IMG/VR virus record: IMGVR_UViG_3300032294_002612
Span: 1-64,000 of that record
Source of the DNA: a virus
Reading direction: 5' to 3' (one strand)
DNA: 64,000 nt
Positions 52,932-62,559 of the stretch are shown here, one piece after another. The notes below the pieces were generated by a model. That model saw only the letters and a list, made by a program, of their open reading frames with translations. It searched no databases and was not told where the DNA came from. Both the position numbers and the translations under genes were made by a program. The first letter of the stretch is position 1; each line of letters opens with the position of its first letter.

Positions 52932-53104
52932 TTTATTTTTAGGGTTTCTATTTTTTGGATTCTAAATTTGACTCCTAATTTGTGTTCTTTATAGGAGCTT
53001 ACGGTCTTTTGGGCGGCTTGTAAAGATGAATATTTTTTAAAATCGTGTGGAATCCACAATTTGAATAAAGTACTCCAGTAGGAGACTTGATAATATGGCT
53101 TCAT
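52928..53104 (-). CDS. Small aromatic protein
   Basis: 58 aa from MKPYYQVSYWS, the ATG 8 nt after a TAATAT box (12 codons inside the longest frame). Resembles the product at 43808. First gene of the large minus-strand block. Confidence 0.55.
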   Translation of the reverse strand: MKPYYQVSYWSTLFKLWIPHDFKKYSSLQAAQKTVSSYKEHKLGVKFRIQKIETLKIK

Positions 53105-53112
53105 ATATCTCC

Positions 53113-53140
53113 ATATTAAGATTTTTTTTAAAAAAGTCAA
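53113..53140 (-). promoter_or_regulatory. Sigma70-type promoter, near-leaderless
   Basis: TTGACT, 16 nt, TAATAT on the minus strand, 8 nt before ATG 53104; divergent from the virion module. Confidence 0.6.
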
Positions 53141-53157
53141 ATATTAATATTTAAATT

Positions 53158-53167
53158 AGTGTAATTA
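53158..53167 (+). promoter_or_regulatory. Candidate late promoter element, AGTGTAATTA
   Basis: Ends 5 nt before ATG 53173, the first gene of the plus-strand virion module. Confidence 0.55.
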
Positions 53168-53172
53168 AAAGA

Positions 53173-53430
53173 ATGTTGACGCGAAACGATTTAAGAAAAT
53201 TAGGTATACAGGCAATTGATTTAAGCGAAGAAAGTTTTAAAATTGATACTTTTGCAAATAATTTAAATGATAGAATTTCTAATTTAAATTCAAAACTGCC
53301 TGTTATCGTACCACCCCCAATAGATACTTTAAGTCCAGGCAGTCCCGGTTCAATCGCTATAGATGAAGAATTTTTATACATATGCACAAAAACTAACTTT
53401 TGGAAAAGAATTGATTTAAATGAGCTTTAA
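53173..53430 (+). CDS. Short virion-module protein A1
   Basis: 85 aa: N-terminal charged helix, then PGSPGSIAIDEEFLYICTKT and NFWKRI, a small beta unit typical of phage tail proteins. It is a clear paralogue of the 85-aa protein at 60095 (same length, same ending WKRI-LNE). Next gene overlaps by 11 nt. Confidence 0.65.
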   Translation: MLTRNDLRKLGIQAIDLSEESFKIDTFANNLNDRISNLNSKLPVIVPPPIDTLSPGSPGSIAIDEEFLYICTKTNFWKRIDLNEL

Positions 53431-53635
53431 TAATAGAAAATTAGGAATTGTTATTCAAAATCCTTATTTAAATCCATTAAAGGAAATTAGCGGAATTTTA
53501 TCAAATAATTACAATAATTATGTTTCTGGATCTGGATTTTTAAATTTTACTGGAACTCGTTTTATTAGCGGCGTTGCTTCTAATGTAACTATAGCGATTC
53601 CGATAACCGGACAAGATAATTTATTAATTTATTAA
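53420..53635 (+). CDS. Short virion-module protein B1
   Basis: 71 aa. The start NRKLGIVIQNPYLNPL matches the N-terminus of the 731-aa protein at 60357 (NRKLGIVPVGTPDMNPL), so it looks like a short relative carrying the same assembly or docking tag. Confidence 0.6.
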   Translation: MSFNNRKLGIVIQNPYLNPLKEISGILSNNYNNYVSGSGFLNFTGTRFISGVASNVTIAIPITGQDNLLIY

Positions 53636-53636
53636 T

Positions 53637-54056
53637 ATGGCAAATGTTCCCAAAACTATTAATTTAAACTCACAATGGTCAGAAAATTGTGCATATCTAT
53701 CTAATCCTATCTTGGATGAGCATGTAAACCCATCATTCACCGATAGTGGAATTTATTATTTTAATTTATTGAATTCTTTAAATGGTTTAACCAGTGGTAA
53801 TTTTACTACTGGTTTATTAAATAATAATAATTATAAATTTACATGCAATCTTAAAACTGGTATTAACAATGCATCTGGGACGCGGGGAGTTATAAGTTTT
53901 CCAAATGACAATAACCCCCTTGGCTTGTACGGAACGTTTATTAGTGGTAATTTTTATCGATCAACGTCTTTTTTTGGAACCTATAGCTATTCAATAATGT
54001 CTACTGGAAATCCTCAAGACACAGTCATAACATTTTATAGTAATATTAATCATTAA
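53637..54056 (+). CDS. Beta-rich virion-module protein
   Basis: 139 aa, Asn/Gly/Thr/Ser-rich (NLKTGINNASGTRGVISF). One nucleotide after the previous stop. Likely structural; family unknown. Confidence 0.55.
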   Translation: MANVPKTINLNSQWSENCAYLSNPILDEHVNPSFTDSGIYYFNLLNSLNGLTSGNFTTGLLNNNNYKFTCNLKTGINNASGTRGVISFPNDNNPLGLYGTFISGNFYRSTSFFGTYSYSIMSTGNPQDTVITFYSNINH

Positions 54057-54060
54057 TAAT

Positions 54061-56025
54061 ATGCAAACGAAACCAGGTTCAGAAAACGTATTTTATATAG
54101 AATTTAATGGTGGAAAAATAACATCACCAGTACCATCGCAATTCACTTATTATGGACAAGGGTTTAGCTGGGTTGATGTTGCAAATTTTGTTGACACAAA
54201 TGGGACATATATTGATTTGGTGAGAGATCTTGTGTTAGGTAAATATATTAATGAAATTAATGTACCAGCGTCTATTTCAATGCAGTCCCAGAAAACTTTT
54301 ATTACACAATGGGTCGGAAAATTTTATGAAATATTTGATGTTAATGTAACTGACGAAATAAATATATTTAATGGAGCCAATAAAAAGAAGAGATGGAGAT
54401 GTATTGTAACTCGTCGTCCATCTGCTGAAAATTATAACAATTTATTAAATAATTTTCAAGAAAATACTTCTTATCCGTATTCATGGAGAAGATTTTTGGT
54501 TGGAACGGCTTTCAATACTTATGGTTTATTGATTGCATCTGCCTTGGGTATCCAGCTTTCTGAAATTAACATGAATTGGCATCTAAATGGAGGGTTTACT
54601 GAAGGCGGCGGTAATTTATTGGGGAATAGGGCTTTGCCATGGAGTGACCCAGCAATGAATTATCCATGTTTTGTTTTTGAAAATTCTACATCTAGAAGGT
54701 ATGTATTGCAAACAGCCAACTTTTTCCAAACGCCTCAAATGATACCGTATGGGCAGAGCGCTGATATTGTTAAATATAACACTACTGTAGCCCAGGCCGT
54801 AGCACACGAATTAGGACATAATTGTGGTATTTTAGAACATGAAAGCTATTTTAATGAGGAATATTATATGGGACACACCCCATGGGGACCTCTTATGGGA
54901 TTTCCTTATAAAAGTCGGGCAACACAAGGGCTTGAGACTCTAATTCAATGGTCAAAAGGCGAATATCGTGGAGCAAGAGATAATGTAGATGATATACTAA
55001 AATTACAAGAATATATTCCATTTATAAAAAAACCTAAAAAATCAAAAAATACTGCAAATGCAAATGATGTGAAAACTTTTGAACTGGTACATAATTCTGA
55101 CGTTCCTAAATGGGACCAAAATTTAGGATATAATGTAAGAACTCTTACAAAATCTGATGTTGTTACTGATGATGATGGTAGAAAAAGTATAAAAGGAATG
55201 ATTGGTTTTCAATATGATTTTGATGTTTTCAAAATTTTATTACCAGAAGGGACGTACAATTTTTCGATAGATCCACTTGCTTATGGATTAGGGAATGCCA
55301 ATTCAAGTAGTCCATCAATGTTTGATCCAGATATACTACTATTAAATTGTCACTGTCAGAGATCAAAAGAAGAAGCAAATCCAAGTTGTAATCAAAATGA
55401 CTTACCATCTTTCTACCCAGATAATATAGCACAAAATAAAATGCAATGTGTTGCATTTAATCCAGATATAGGTGGTAATTATACACCAATACAACAATTT
55501 TCTCCAGACAATGGGTTTAGTATGAAAATAGCTACTGCGTCATTAAGTAAAAGAAGCATTGTATATTTAATGATTAGAGGTGATAAAAATTTAACACCTA
55601 GTGATGGTTGGAGTAGGTACGGTTCTGTAGGAAAATACAATTTAAGAATCACTAGAAATTCAAAAAATGGTTTTTCAGATGATCCTTCTACATTTTTATC
55701 TAATAATATTTTGCCGAAAGCTAGATGTGAAGAATATAATGTATGTAATAATAATACTTTTAACCAAGTACTATTATATGTCCAAGATGAAATTGGCTCG
55801 TCTGGAAATCAAAATGAAGAGCATTTTTTAGAAATCGATACTATAAAGAATGGCGAAATCGAAAAGAAAAAATTTCTTGTATATGGACAACCAATTGATT
55901 CAAAAACAAACACAGATACTCCAGAATATAGTGATAGATTTTTCTTAACAATTCCTATAAATGGTGAATGTAAAAAACAAGAATTTGTTGTTGGCAACGA
56001 TTGGGAAAAGAAAAAAGAAGAATAA
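54061..56025 (+). CDS. Virion-module metzincin protease 1
   Basis: 654 aa. The metzincin zinc motif HELGHNCGILEH is at about residues 249-260, with a Met-turn-like WGPLMGF about 20 residues later. A C-terminal half follows with a PPC-like beta domain (GMIGFQYDFDVFKILLPEGTY) and a Cys-containing end module (CEEYNVC ... KFLVYGQP ... CKKQEFVVGN). Two paralogues lie at 58318 and 62560. Likely carried by the virion to cut host surface proteins; this is inference. Confidence 0.75.
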   Translation: MQTKPGSENVFYIEFNGGKITSPVPSQFTYYGQGFSWVDVANFVDTNGTYIDLVRDLVLGKYINEINVPASISMQSQKTFITQWVGKFYEIFDVNVTDEINIFNGANKKKRWRCIVTRRPSAENYNNLLNNFQENTSYPYSWRRFLVGTAFNTYGLLIASALGIQLSEINMNWHLNGGFTEGGGNLLGNRALPWSDPAMNYPCFVFENSTSRRYVLQTANFFQTPQMIPYGQSADIVKYNTTVAQAVAHELGHNCGILEHESYFNEEYYMGHTPWGPLMGFPYKSRATQGLETLIQWSKGEYRGARDNVDDILKLQEYIPFIKKPKKSKNTANANDVKTFELVHNSDVPKWDQNLGYNVRTLTKSDVVTDDDGRKSIKGMIGFQYDFDVFKILLPEGTYNFSIDPLAYGLGNANSSSPSMFDPDILLLNCHCQRSKEEANPSCNQNDLPSFYPDNIAQNKMQCVAFNPDIGGNYTPIQQFSPDNGFSMKIATASLSKRSIVYLMIRGDKNLTPSDGWSRYGSVGKYNLRITRNSKNGFSDDPSTFLSNNILPKARCEEYNVCNNNTFNQVLLYVQDEIGSSGNQNEEHFLEIDTIKNGEIEKKKFLVYGQPIDSKTNTDTPEYSDRFFLTIPINGECKKQEFVVGNDWEKKKEE

Positions 56026-56028
56026 ATT

Positions 56029-58311
56029 ATGAAACCGGCATTTATACAATATAGAAATTTAAATACTGAAAATAATTATGAAATTTATTCAGACAATGGC
56101 AATGCATTTGATTTAAGAGGCGCGCCTGTTACGAATATTAGTCCCGCGCAATTAAAATTTGGCACCACAGTTAATGTAGATGACGATGTAAAGAAAATTT
56201 ATGTTATTCCAAAAGTTTATGATTTTATAATTAGTGGAAATTCTAATCCACAATTATCTGGATTAAAATTTTATAAAACAACGGGGGTTTTTAATTCTAA
56301 CCCAGTTTATTTTGACCAAACAGACTTATATGCTTTATGGAAAGTTTCTACAATCAATACCTGGTTCATCACAACAAAAGATAGAATTGGAACTTTTACT
56401 ACAGGTCCGTCGTTTGGATTTTATCAACCGAATGGTTCTATTAAACCTATTACTGGATCCTATACTGGAGTAAATTGGAGTGGCTCATTTTCAATTTTAA
56501 ATATAGATAATAAACTTCGTGTTTATAACACTCCTGGGTTTAGTGGTTTTGCTGGTGATTATACTACAGGAGTATTTACAGTAGGTTTGCGTTTAGCTGG
56601 TGGCGGCCCTTTTAGTATGGTATCGAAAACAGGTTTTAGAAATAATCAAAATTCGAGATTTTATATACTTAAAGACGATTCACCAAACAGGTGGGTTGGA
56701 TTAGAATGGCCTTTAGGCGCTCTTCCAGCATCAACAACTTGGTATAGCGTAATAAATTCAGATGCATATCCACCAGTAACAGGTTGGCAATTGGGGGATA
56801 ATTCCGCACCATTTTCAGTAATTGTTGGATCTAATGCATTACCAACTCCAGAAATGAATTTTGGAACATGCCCAGGAAATACTTTAATATATCCAGATTA
56901 TATATATAAAGCTTATAGTCAAGATCCAGATATTAATAAAATTTATTTTTATTCTGGTGGCACATTGAGTTCCAGCGGAACAAGTAATCTTTTCCCAAAT
57001 AATGAAAACTTATCTGATATGTTTCCAGATTTGTATAATACATATTTTGACAAACAATTTTTTTATTCTGATCTTCAAAAGAATAATAGATATTTCCTAT
57101 TTAAAACTTATACAAAAAGTATGTATGAAATAGTAGATTTGTGGTATATAGTAAAATCACCATCTAGTTACAATAATAGTGGTTATTATTACTGGGTATC
57201 TCAAGATGATTATATTACTGGTGACAGAAATAATTATTTTAATAGTGCAAGAAAAATTTATAAACCCCATGGAACTCAAATAAATAATTTAAAAGATATT
57301 ACCATAGATATTCAAGAAGATTCTTTAAATAAAGAAAGTCCTTACAAAAAAGATTTTAATTTGCAAAATTTTTCTGGAGAACTATTAATTAAAACTACGG
57401 GGAATAATTATGTAAATGATTTTTATAAATTACAAAAAATCAATAGTGGTAGATTTAACGGGTTAACTGGAATTAGTGGGCAATTTTTTATATTTGCAAA
57501 TCCAAATTTTAATCTTTCTGGGGTGACATGTGGAAATCAAGCTTTTACACTTAATCCATCTGCTAGCGTATTTAATGGTAGCGGAAGACTGCAATTCGTA
57601 AGAGCAACAGAGGGTTTCCAATTTGAAGTACAATTTACGAGAAATTTACAGAGTGGATGGAATCCCACGGGCATTACTTTAGTACCATCTTCAAGTCAAT
57701 CTAATGTGCCATCAGGATTTATAAGGGAAGAATTCTATTTACCATTAAGCCAACTCGGTGGCGGAAATTTATTTTTTAGAATGCGTGGGGTTCCGGCTGT
57801 TTGGAAAATTTTAAATTCTGATTATAGTTTCACTAACTTTAAAAATTGTCAACCAAGTGCTAATATTTTACCATATAATTATTTTTCTACTGGGGTGGTC
57901 AGTGGAGATCCATTTCTTAATCTTAATTATGAAATCGTTCCAGTTTATAAACATAATGAACTTATTGATAATAGGAAAATGCTAAAATTAGATTCCCAAT
58001 ATAATTATAGTCAAGTTAGTGGCATTTTTAATTTAAATACTGGACAATCGTTTGTTTTTCAATTTTTTAACGAACAGCGTCTTACTGGAATTATTTTTGA
58101 AAAATCTGGTAATAATATTTTAGGTCGTTTAAATAGTTATTCAAATTTTAATTCTACTTTTGAGGGTCAGATTAATAGTGAAAATGTAACAAGAATTATT
58201 GTTAATAATGAATCTAAAAATTCAATATATTATATATTTAGGTCTGGCGCATCTTCATCTATTAGTAAACTGGCTTATGATAAATGTTATATATTCTGCG
58301 GTATAGCTTAA
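56029..58311 (+). CDS. Large beta-rich structural protein
   Basis: 760 aa, rich in Asn, Ser, Gly, Tyr and Phe, no signal peptide. Many short SGN/TGVF-like strands suggest repeated beta-sandwich units as in tail spikes or adhesins. Between two protease genes and probably part of the same virion appendage. Family unknown. Confidence 0.6.
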   Translation: MKPAFIQYRNLNTENNYEIYSDNGNAFDLRGAPVTNISPAQLKFGTTVNVDDDVKKIYVIPKVYDFIISGNSNPQLSGLKFYKTTGVFNSNPVYFDQTDLYALWKVSTINTWFITTKDRIGTFTTGPSFGFYQPNGSIKPITGSYTGVNWSGSFSILNIDNKLRVYNTPGFSGFAGDYTTGVFTVGLRLAGGGPFSMVSKTGFRNNQNSRFYILKDDSPNRWVGLEWPLGALPASTTWYSVINSDAYPPVTGWQLGDNSAPFSVIVGSNALPTPEMNFGTCPGNTLIYPDYIYKAYSQDPDINKIYFYSGGTLSSSGTSNLFPNNENLSDMFPDLYNTYFDKQFFYSDLQKNNRYFLFKTYTKSMYEIVDLWYIVKSPSSYNNSGYYYWVSQDDYITGDRNNYFNSARKIYKPHGTQINNLKDITIDIQEDSLNKESPYKKDFNLQNFSGELLIKTTGNNYVNDFYKLQKINSGRFNGLTGISGQFFIFANPNFNLSGVTCGNQAFTLNPSASVFNGSGRLQFVRATEGFQFEVQFTRNLQSGWNPTGITLVPSSSQSNVPSGFIREEFYLPLSQLGGGNLFFRMRGVPAVWKILNSDYSFTNFKNCQPSANILPYNYFSTGVVSGDPFLNLNYEIVPVYKHNELIDNRKMLKLDSQYNYSQVSGIFNLNTGQSFVFQFFNEQRLTGIIFEKSGNNILGRLNSYSNFNSTFEGQINSENVTRIIVNNESKNSIYYIFRSGASSSISKLAYDKCYIFCGIA

Positions 58312-58317
58312 AAATTT

Positions 58318-60057
58318 ATGAAACCAATAATTAAAATTTGTTTTGATCAACTTGCCTATTCAAATCGCCAATATCAAATTATGTTAAGAGATTTTAATCT
58401 TGATTGTACGCCCAGCAGCGAAGTTAATTGGATATTAGGTGGCAGCTTAGAGAATTTAATCGTTTTTCCTAGCGCTGGTAATATTAATAAAACGTTGATT
58501 ATAGATCAAGTCAAACAATATTTCGAAATATTTGATATTACAGTGCAAGAAGCATGTTTCTCATCTGACGAGTTTAATACTGAAACAAATGTTTTGGTAA
58601 AAGTTATGAGTTTAAAAGTTTTTGAAGATTTTTATAGAAGTAAAAATTTTAATGATATACCCGATTTATTTAGAGGTTTTAAAAAATTCTTTTGTGTATG
58701 GCCTGGAGAAGCTATTGGTGTTACATTCGTACCAAAAGCAAATCCTTTTCAAATACCAGCTGATTTGGGCCTCCATTCCCCATGCTGTCTAGTACTTACT
58801 GATTTTTACCGAAATGAAGATGTTTCTACGTATCAACAATTTATTCCAGAACAAATTGCTTCGGCTATTGTCCATGAAGCTGGGCACGTACTGGGGCTAC
58901 AACATCAAGGTGATTTAAGAAATAAATCTAGAGACGGACTTAATTATTACGGAAGAGAATATCAACACGAAAGCGATTGGTGTCCTGTGATGGGCCGTAG
59001 TAGAAGATCAGTTCAAGGACTATCCCAGTGGACTGATGGGTTATATCCATCTGCATGGAGTCCGGTTGGAGAACAAAATGATATAGAAACTATGATGGTT
59101 TCATGGGGATTAAAAAAACGTCCCCCTTATATTAATTATAATATTAAAACAAATTACGGAATACCCCAAAAATTACCAAGATTAGCTAGAATGATTACAA
59201 AAGAAGATATTATATCCGCACCGAATGGAGATAAAGCTATAGAAGGAATGATTGGACATCCGTATGATTATGATATTTTAAAAATCGTATTAGAAGCTGG
59301 ACAATATTCTTTTTCTATAGATAGTTCAATTGCGGCTAATAAAGTTGGCGTGACATTAGATCCGAATATGACTAATTTATACTGTGAATGCGAATTAAAT
59401 AAAGAAAAAGAAAATATTAATATTTCTAATTCAGACGCTTTTCAAGGTGAATGGCCGACAAATGCAGTATTTAAAAAAATAGGATTTGATAGAGACGAAA
59501 CGCATATTCGTTTTGATGGAAGGCTAGATGCTTTTAAATTTAAAACATCAAAATTTGATTTAAATTTAGATAAAACCACACTTGTTTATATTAAAGTTTG
59601 TGGCGATTGGAAAGATCCCGTAGATGGAACAAAAATGGCTACCGAAGTTGGAAAAGGTTATGGTCAATACGGTTCAATGGGTAGATATTATTTAAAATTT
59701 GAAGGTAAAGCTCCGCTAGGATCTAAAAATGATTCGATACCAAATGCGCACTGTGAAATATTTACATATTGTGATAATGGGCAATATAATCAAAAAATTG
59801 CGCTTTTAGTCCAAGATTCTAAAGACGAAGCTATTCAAGGTTCTTTGCAGGGTATTCACACCAAGGAGTATGATATTATTTTAAACGGAGAGACTGAAAA
59901 GCGAAAATTTTTAGTTTATGGGGAGCCAAAACCATTAACTTATAACCCGCCAGCAGGAGTAAACAAGTTTTATCTTACGATTTTAGATCCATCAACCAAT
60001 GAATGTAAAAAACAAGAATTTATAGTTGGCCAAATTTTGCCAGATAAGTTAATTTAA
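58318..60057 (+). CDS. Virion-module metzincin protease 2
   Basis: 579 aa. HEAGHVLGLQHQ at about residues 185-196, Met-turn-like WCPVMGR about 30 residues on, then GMIGHPYDYDILKIVLEAGQ and the end module (CEIFTYC ... KFLVYGEP ... CKKQEFIVGQ) shared with protease 1. The N-terminal pro-like region is different from protease 1. Active-site residues look intact. Confidence 0.75.
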   Translation: MKPIIKICFDQLAYSNRQYQIMLRDFNLDCTPSSEVNWILGGSLENLIVFPSAGNINKTLIIDQVKQYFEIFDITVQEACFSSDEFNTETNVLVKVMSLKVFEDFYRSKNFNDIPDLFRGFKKFFCVWPGEAIGVTFVPKANPFQIPADLGLHSPCCLVLTDFYRNEDVSTYQQFIPEQIASAIVHEAGHVLGLQHQGDLRNKSRDGLNYYGREYQHESDWCPVMGRSRRSVQGLSQWTDGLYPSAWSPVGEQNDIETMMVSWGLKKRPPYINYNIKTNYGIPQKLPRLARMITKEDIISAPNGDKAIEGMIGHPYDYDILKIVLEAGQYSFSIDSSIAANKVGVTLDPNMTNLYCECELNKEKENINISNSDAFQGEWPTNAVFKKIGFDRDETHIRFDGRLDAFKFKTSKFDLNLDKTTLVYIKVCGDWKDPVDGTKMATEVGKGYGQYGSMGRYYLKFEGKAPLGSKNDSIPNAHCEIFTYCDNGQYNQKIALLVQDSKDEAIQGSLQGIHTKEYDIILNGETEKRKFLVYGEPKPLTYNPPAGVNKFYLTILDPSTNECKKQEFIVGQILPDKLI

Positions 60058-60079
60058 AAAATTATTCTTGATATAAAAA

Positions 60080-60089
60080 AGTGTAATAT
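60080..60089 (+). promoter_or_regulatory. Candidate late promoter element, AGTGTAATAT
   Basis: Ends 5 nt before ATG 60095; it starts a second copy of the virion module. Confidence 0.55.
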
Positions 60090-60094
60090 AGCTT

Positions 60095-60352
60095 ATGTTA
60101 TCACGCGCTGATTATAAAAAACTTGGACTTCCTTATATAGATCAATCTGATGAAGCTGCTAGAATTAATTTATATACAAACTCTTTGTATGAAAGATTAA
60201 ATACTTTGCAATCTATTATTCCTTTTGTTACATCTGTACCACAAGACTCGCAATCAACGGGTAAACCTGGGAATATCGCTATAGATAGTGAATATTTTTA
60301 TATCTGTACGGAAACGAATAATTGGAAAAGAATTCCACTAAACGAAATTTAA
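60095..60352 (+). CDS. Short virion-module protein A2
   Basis: 85 aa, paralogue of the protein at 53173: RADYKKLGLPYIDQSDE head, then GKPGNIAIDSEYFYICTETN and NWKRIPLNEI. Same place relative to an AGTGTAAT element and an NRKLGIV gene as the first copy. Confidence 0.65.
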   Translation: MLSRADYKKLGLPYIDQSDEAARINLYTNSLYERLNTLQSIIPFVTSVPQDSQSTGKPGNIAIDSEYFYICTETNNWKRIPLNEI

Positions 60353-60356
60353 ATTA

Positions 60357-62552
60357 ATGTCAGATATTAATAGAAAATTAGGAATTGTTCCTGTCGGTAC
60401 TCCAGACATGAATCCTTTGTATTCTGCTAGTGCGGCGATTGATTCTGAAATCAACACTTTTAAAATTACTTCAATACGAAATACTTCTAATATCTCTGAC
60501 CAGTTCAACATTTTTTCAAAACAAAATATAATAAATTTTAATAGTAGCAATTTACCTAATAATTTTTCTTTAAAGCAATCATTAACTGGTATTGGTCTTG
60601 GTCGATCAATAGCTACAAGTAAAGACGGGACAGTTTTTGTTATTGGTAATTCGCTTTTAAATGGCGCTGAAATTTATACTGGTAATTTAAATAATACATG
60701 GCGATTAAAACAGTCATTAATAAATAATACATTTAGTGGTGTTTTCGGAGAACGTGTTTCTATAAATACTTCCGGAACTGTCATAGTTCTGAATGCCAAT
60801 AGTGGGGTTACGCTTATTTATACGGGTAACGCTCAATCAAATTGGGTGCTAAAACAAACATTAAGTGGTAATAATGTTAATGATTCATTTGCACGCAATC
60901 TTACGATAAATAATTCTGAGAATGTTTTAGCGATAGGTCGTCCGACTTATAATGGTGGCGTCGGTGGCGCATCTATTTATACTGGTAATTCTCAATTAGG
61001 TTGGCGATTAAAACAAGAAATTAATATTAATAGTGGTAGCGGCGCGGCTTACGGCACCAGTATAGCCATGAACGATAATGCCACTGTTTTAATGATGGGT
61101 GGTCCTTCTGATTCATATCCGCCAGAAGGAGGCATTATATTTGGGGGAGCCCTTATTTATACGGGAAATCCTCAATTAGGATGGAACTTTAAACAAAAAT
61201 TGAGTGCTGATAGTTTTGCTGATGAATTCGGAACAAGTGTTGCCATAAATAAAGATGGAACAGTTTTGGCAATGGGTGGTATTTATGACGCCCCAAATGA
61301 TCCCGGTTCAGTAATGGTTTTTACAGGTAATTCTCAAATAGGTTGGGGGCTTAAACAAAAATTAATTGGAGACAGTCTTAATGATAATTTTGGAGCAAGT
61401 GTCTCTATAAATGATCTTGGGTCTGTTATAGTTATGGGCGGGCCTCTTGATGATGATGGCGGAAATAATGCTGGAGCTGCGATTGTTTATTCTGGCACCC
61501 CTGAAAATGGGTGGCAACCCATGCAAAAAATTACGGGTAATAGTGGTGATCGTTTGGGGCGCAGCACTGCAATAAATAGTGATGGAACAATGATATTAAT
61601 AGCTGGGGGTTTTAACAGTTTAATAGGTGGAATTAGTGGCCGGACTGTTGTTTATACAGGTAATTTTTTAGATAATTTATATCAAATTAACCCAAATAAC
61701 GAAAATATTGTTGAAGTCGGAACAGAGCCGTTAATTATTAAAGTATCTGGAGCATGGAGTGGAAATGGAGTTAAATGGGAAGCGAGCAAAGATAAAATTA
61801 ATTGGACAGGATTTAATTTAAGAGAAAATTTTAATCTAACAGGTCAAACTTCTCTCACTAATAGTGGAGTTTTTGTATTCAGTGGTAATATACCAAATGG
61901 TTATCCATATTTAAGATTACAAAATCTTCGAAATAAGATAGATTTAATTACAGATACCCGAAGAGAAGAAAGCGCTCGTACGAGAACATCTTGGACTCCA
62001 CCTAATTATACAAGTAGTGGTACAATATATGGAAATTTAATTTATTATAGTCCAGATAATTCAAATTTTGAGTCTGAATGGCCAAAACCATGTGAATATT
62101 TTAATAACGAAATTTTAGCATCTGAATTTCCGGTAGAATTAAAAGGAATCAATGAATTAGGTATGTCTATACCATATATAATTTCATCAGGTATTTCTGG
62201 ATATAATATAATTCAAAGCCTATTAAATACATCCACAGGTATGTCATCTGTCATTGATGGAAGTTTTTTTGAAAAAAGTAAATACGAATTTGCTGTAAAA
62301 CAAAAAATAGTAACAGGAAATCAAATAGCCATTGTTGGTAATATAATCTCGTTGAATCCTTTAGCTACCTTATCTAGCCTCGCTCCATCGAAACTTATCG
62401 GAACTTTCTTATTAGAAACTTCTGGAGATAGACAAAATTTAATAACATTTTTTAATAACTCTGATAATAACATCTATTATGTAGAATCAAAATCAAATAA
62501 TCAATCAACTACTTATCAAGTTGATAATACAATTCATATTTGCGGGGAATAA
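60357..62552 (+). CDS. FG-GAP/propeller-like repeat adhesin
   Basis: 731 aa. After the NRKLGIV tag, about seven repeats of roughly 50-60 residues (residues about 70-440) follow the pattern SVAINxDGTVLxMGG...IYTGNxQxGWxLKQKL, as in integrin-like FG-GAP beta-propellers. A beta-rich C-terminal third follows. Such propellers bind ligands or metal. A host-adhesion role is inferred. Confidence 0.65.
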   Translation: MSDINRKLGIVPVGTPDMNPLYSASAAIDSEINTFKITSIRNTSNISDQFNIFSKQNIINFNSSNLPNNFSLKQSLTGIGLGRSIATSKDGTVFVIGNSLLNGAEIYTGNLNNTWRLKQSLINNTFSGVFGERVSINTSGTVIVLNANSGVTLIYTGNAQSNWVLKQTLSGNNVNDSFARNLTINNSENVLAIGRPTYNGGVGGASIYTGNSQLGWRLKQEININSGSGAAYGTSIAMNDNATVLMMGGPSDSYPPEGGIIFGGALIYTGNPQLGWNFKQKLSADSFADEFGTSVAINKDGTVLAMGGIYDAPNDPGSVMVFTGNSQIGWGLKQKLIGDSLNDNFGASVSINDLGSVIVMGGPLDDDGGNNAGAAIVYSGTPENGWQPMQKITGNSGDRLGRSTAINSDGTMILIAGGFNSLIGGISGRTVVYTGNFLDNLYQINPNNENIVEVGTEPLIIKVSGAWSGNGVKWEASKDKINWTGFNLRENFNLTGQTSLTNSGVFVFSGNIPNGYPYLRLQNLRNKIDLITDTRREESARTRTSWTPPNYTSSGTIYGNLIYYSPDNSNFESEWPKPCEYFNNEILASEFPVELKGINELGMSIPYIISSGISGYNIIQSLLNTSTGMSSVIDGSFFEKSKYEFAVKQKIVTGNQIAIVGNIISLNPLATLSSLAPSKLIGTFLLETSGDRQNLITFFNNSDNNIYYVESKSNNQSTTYQVDNTIHICGE

Positions 62553-62559
62553 TTTTAAT

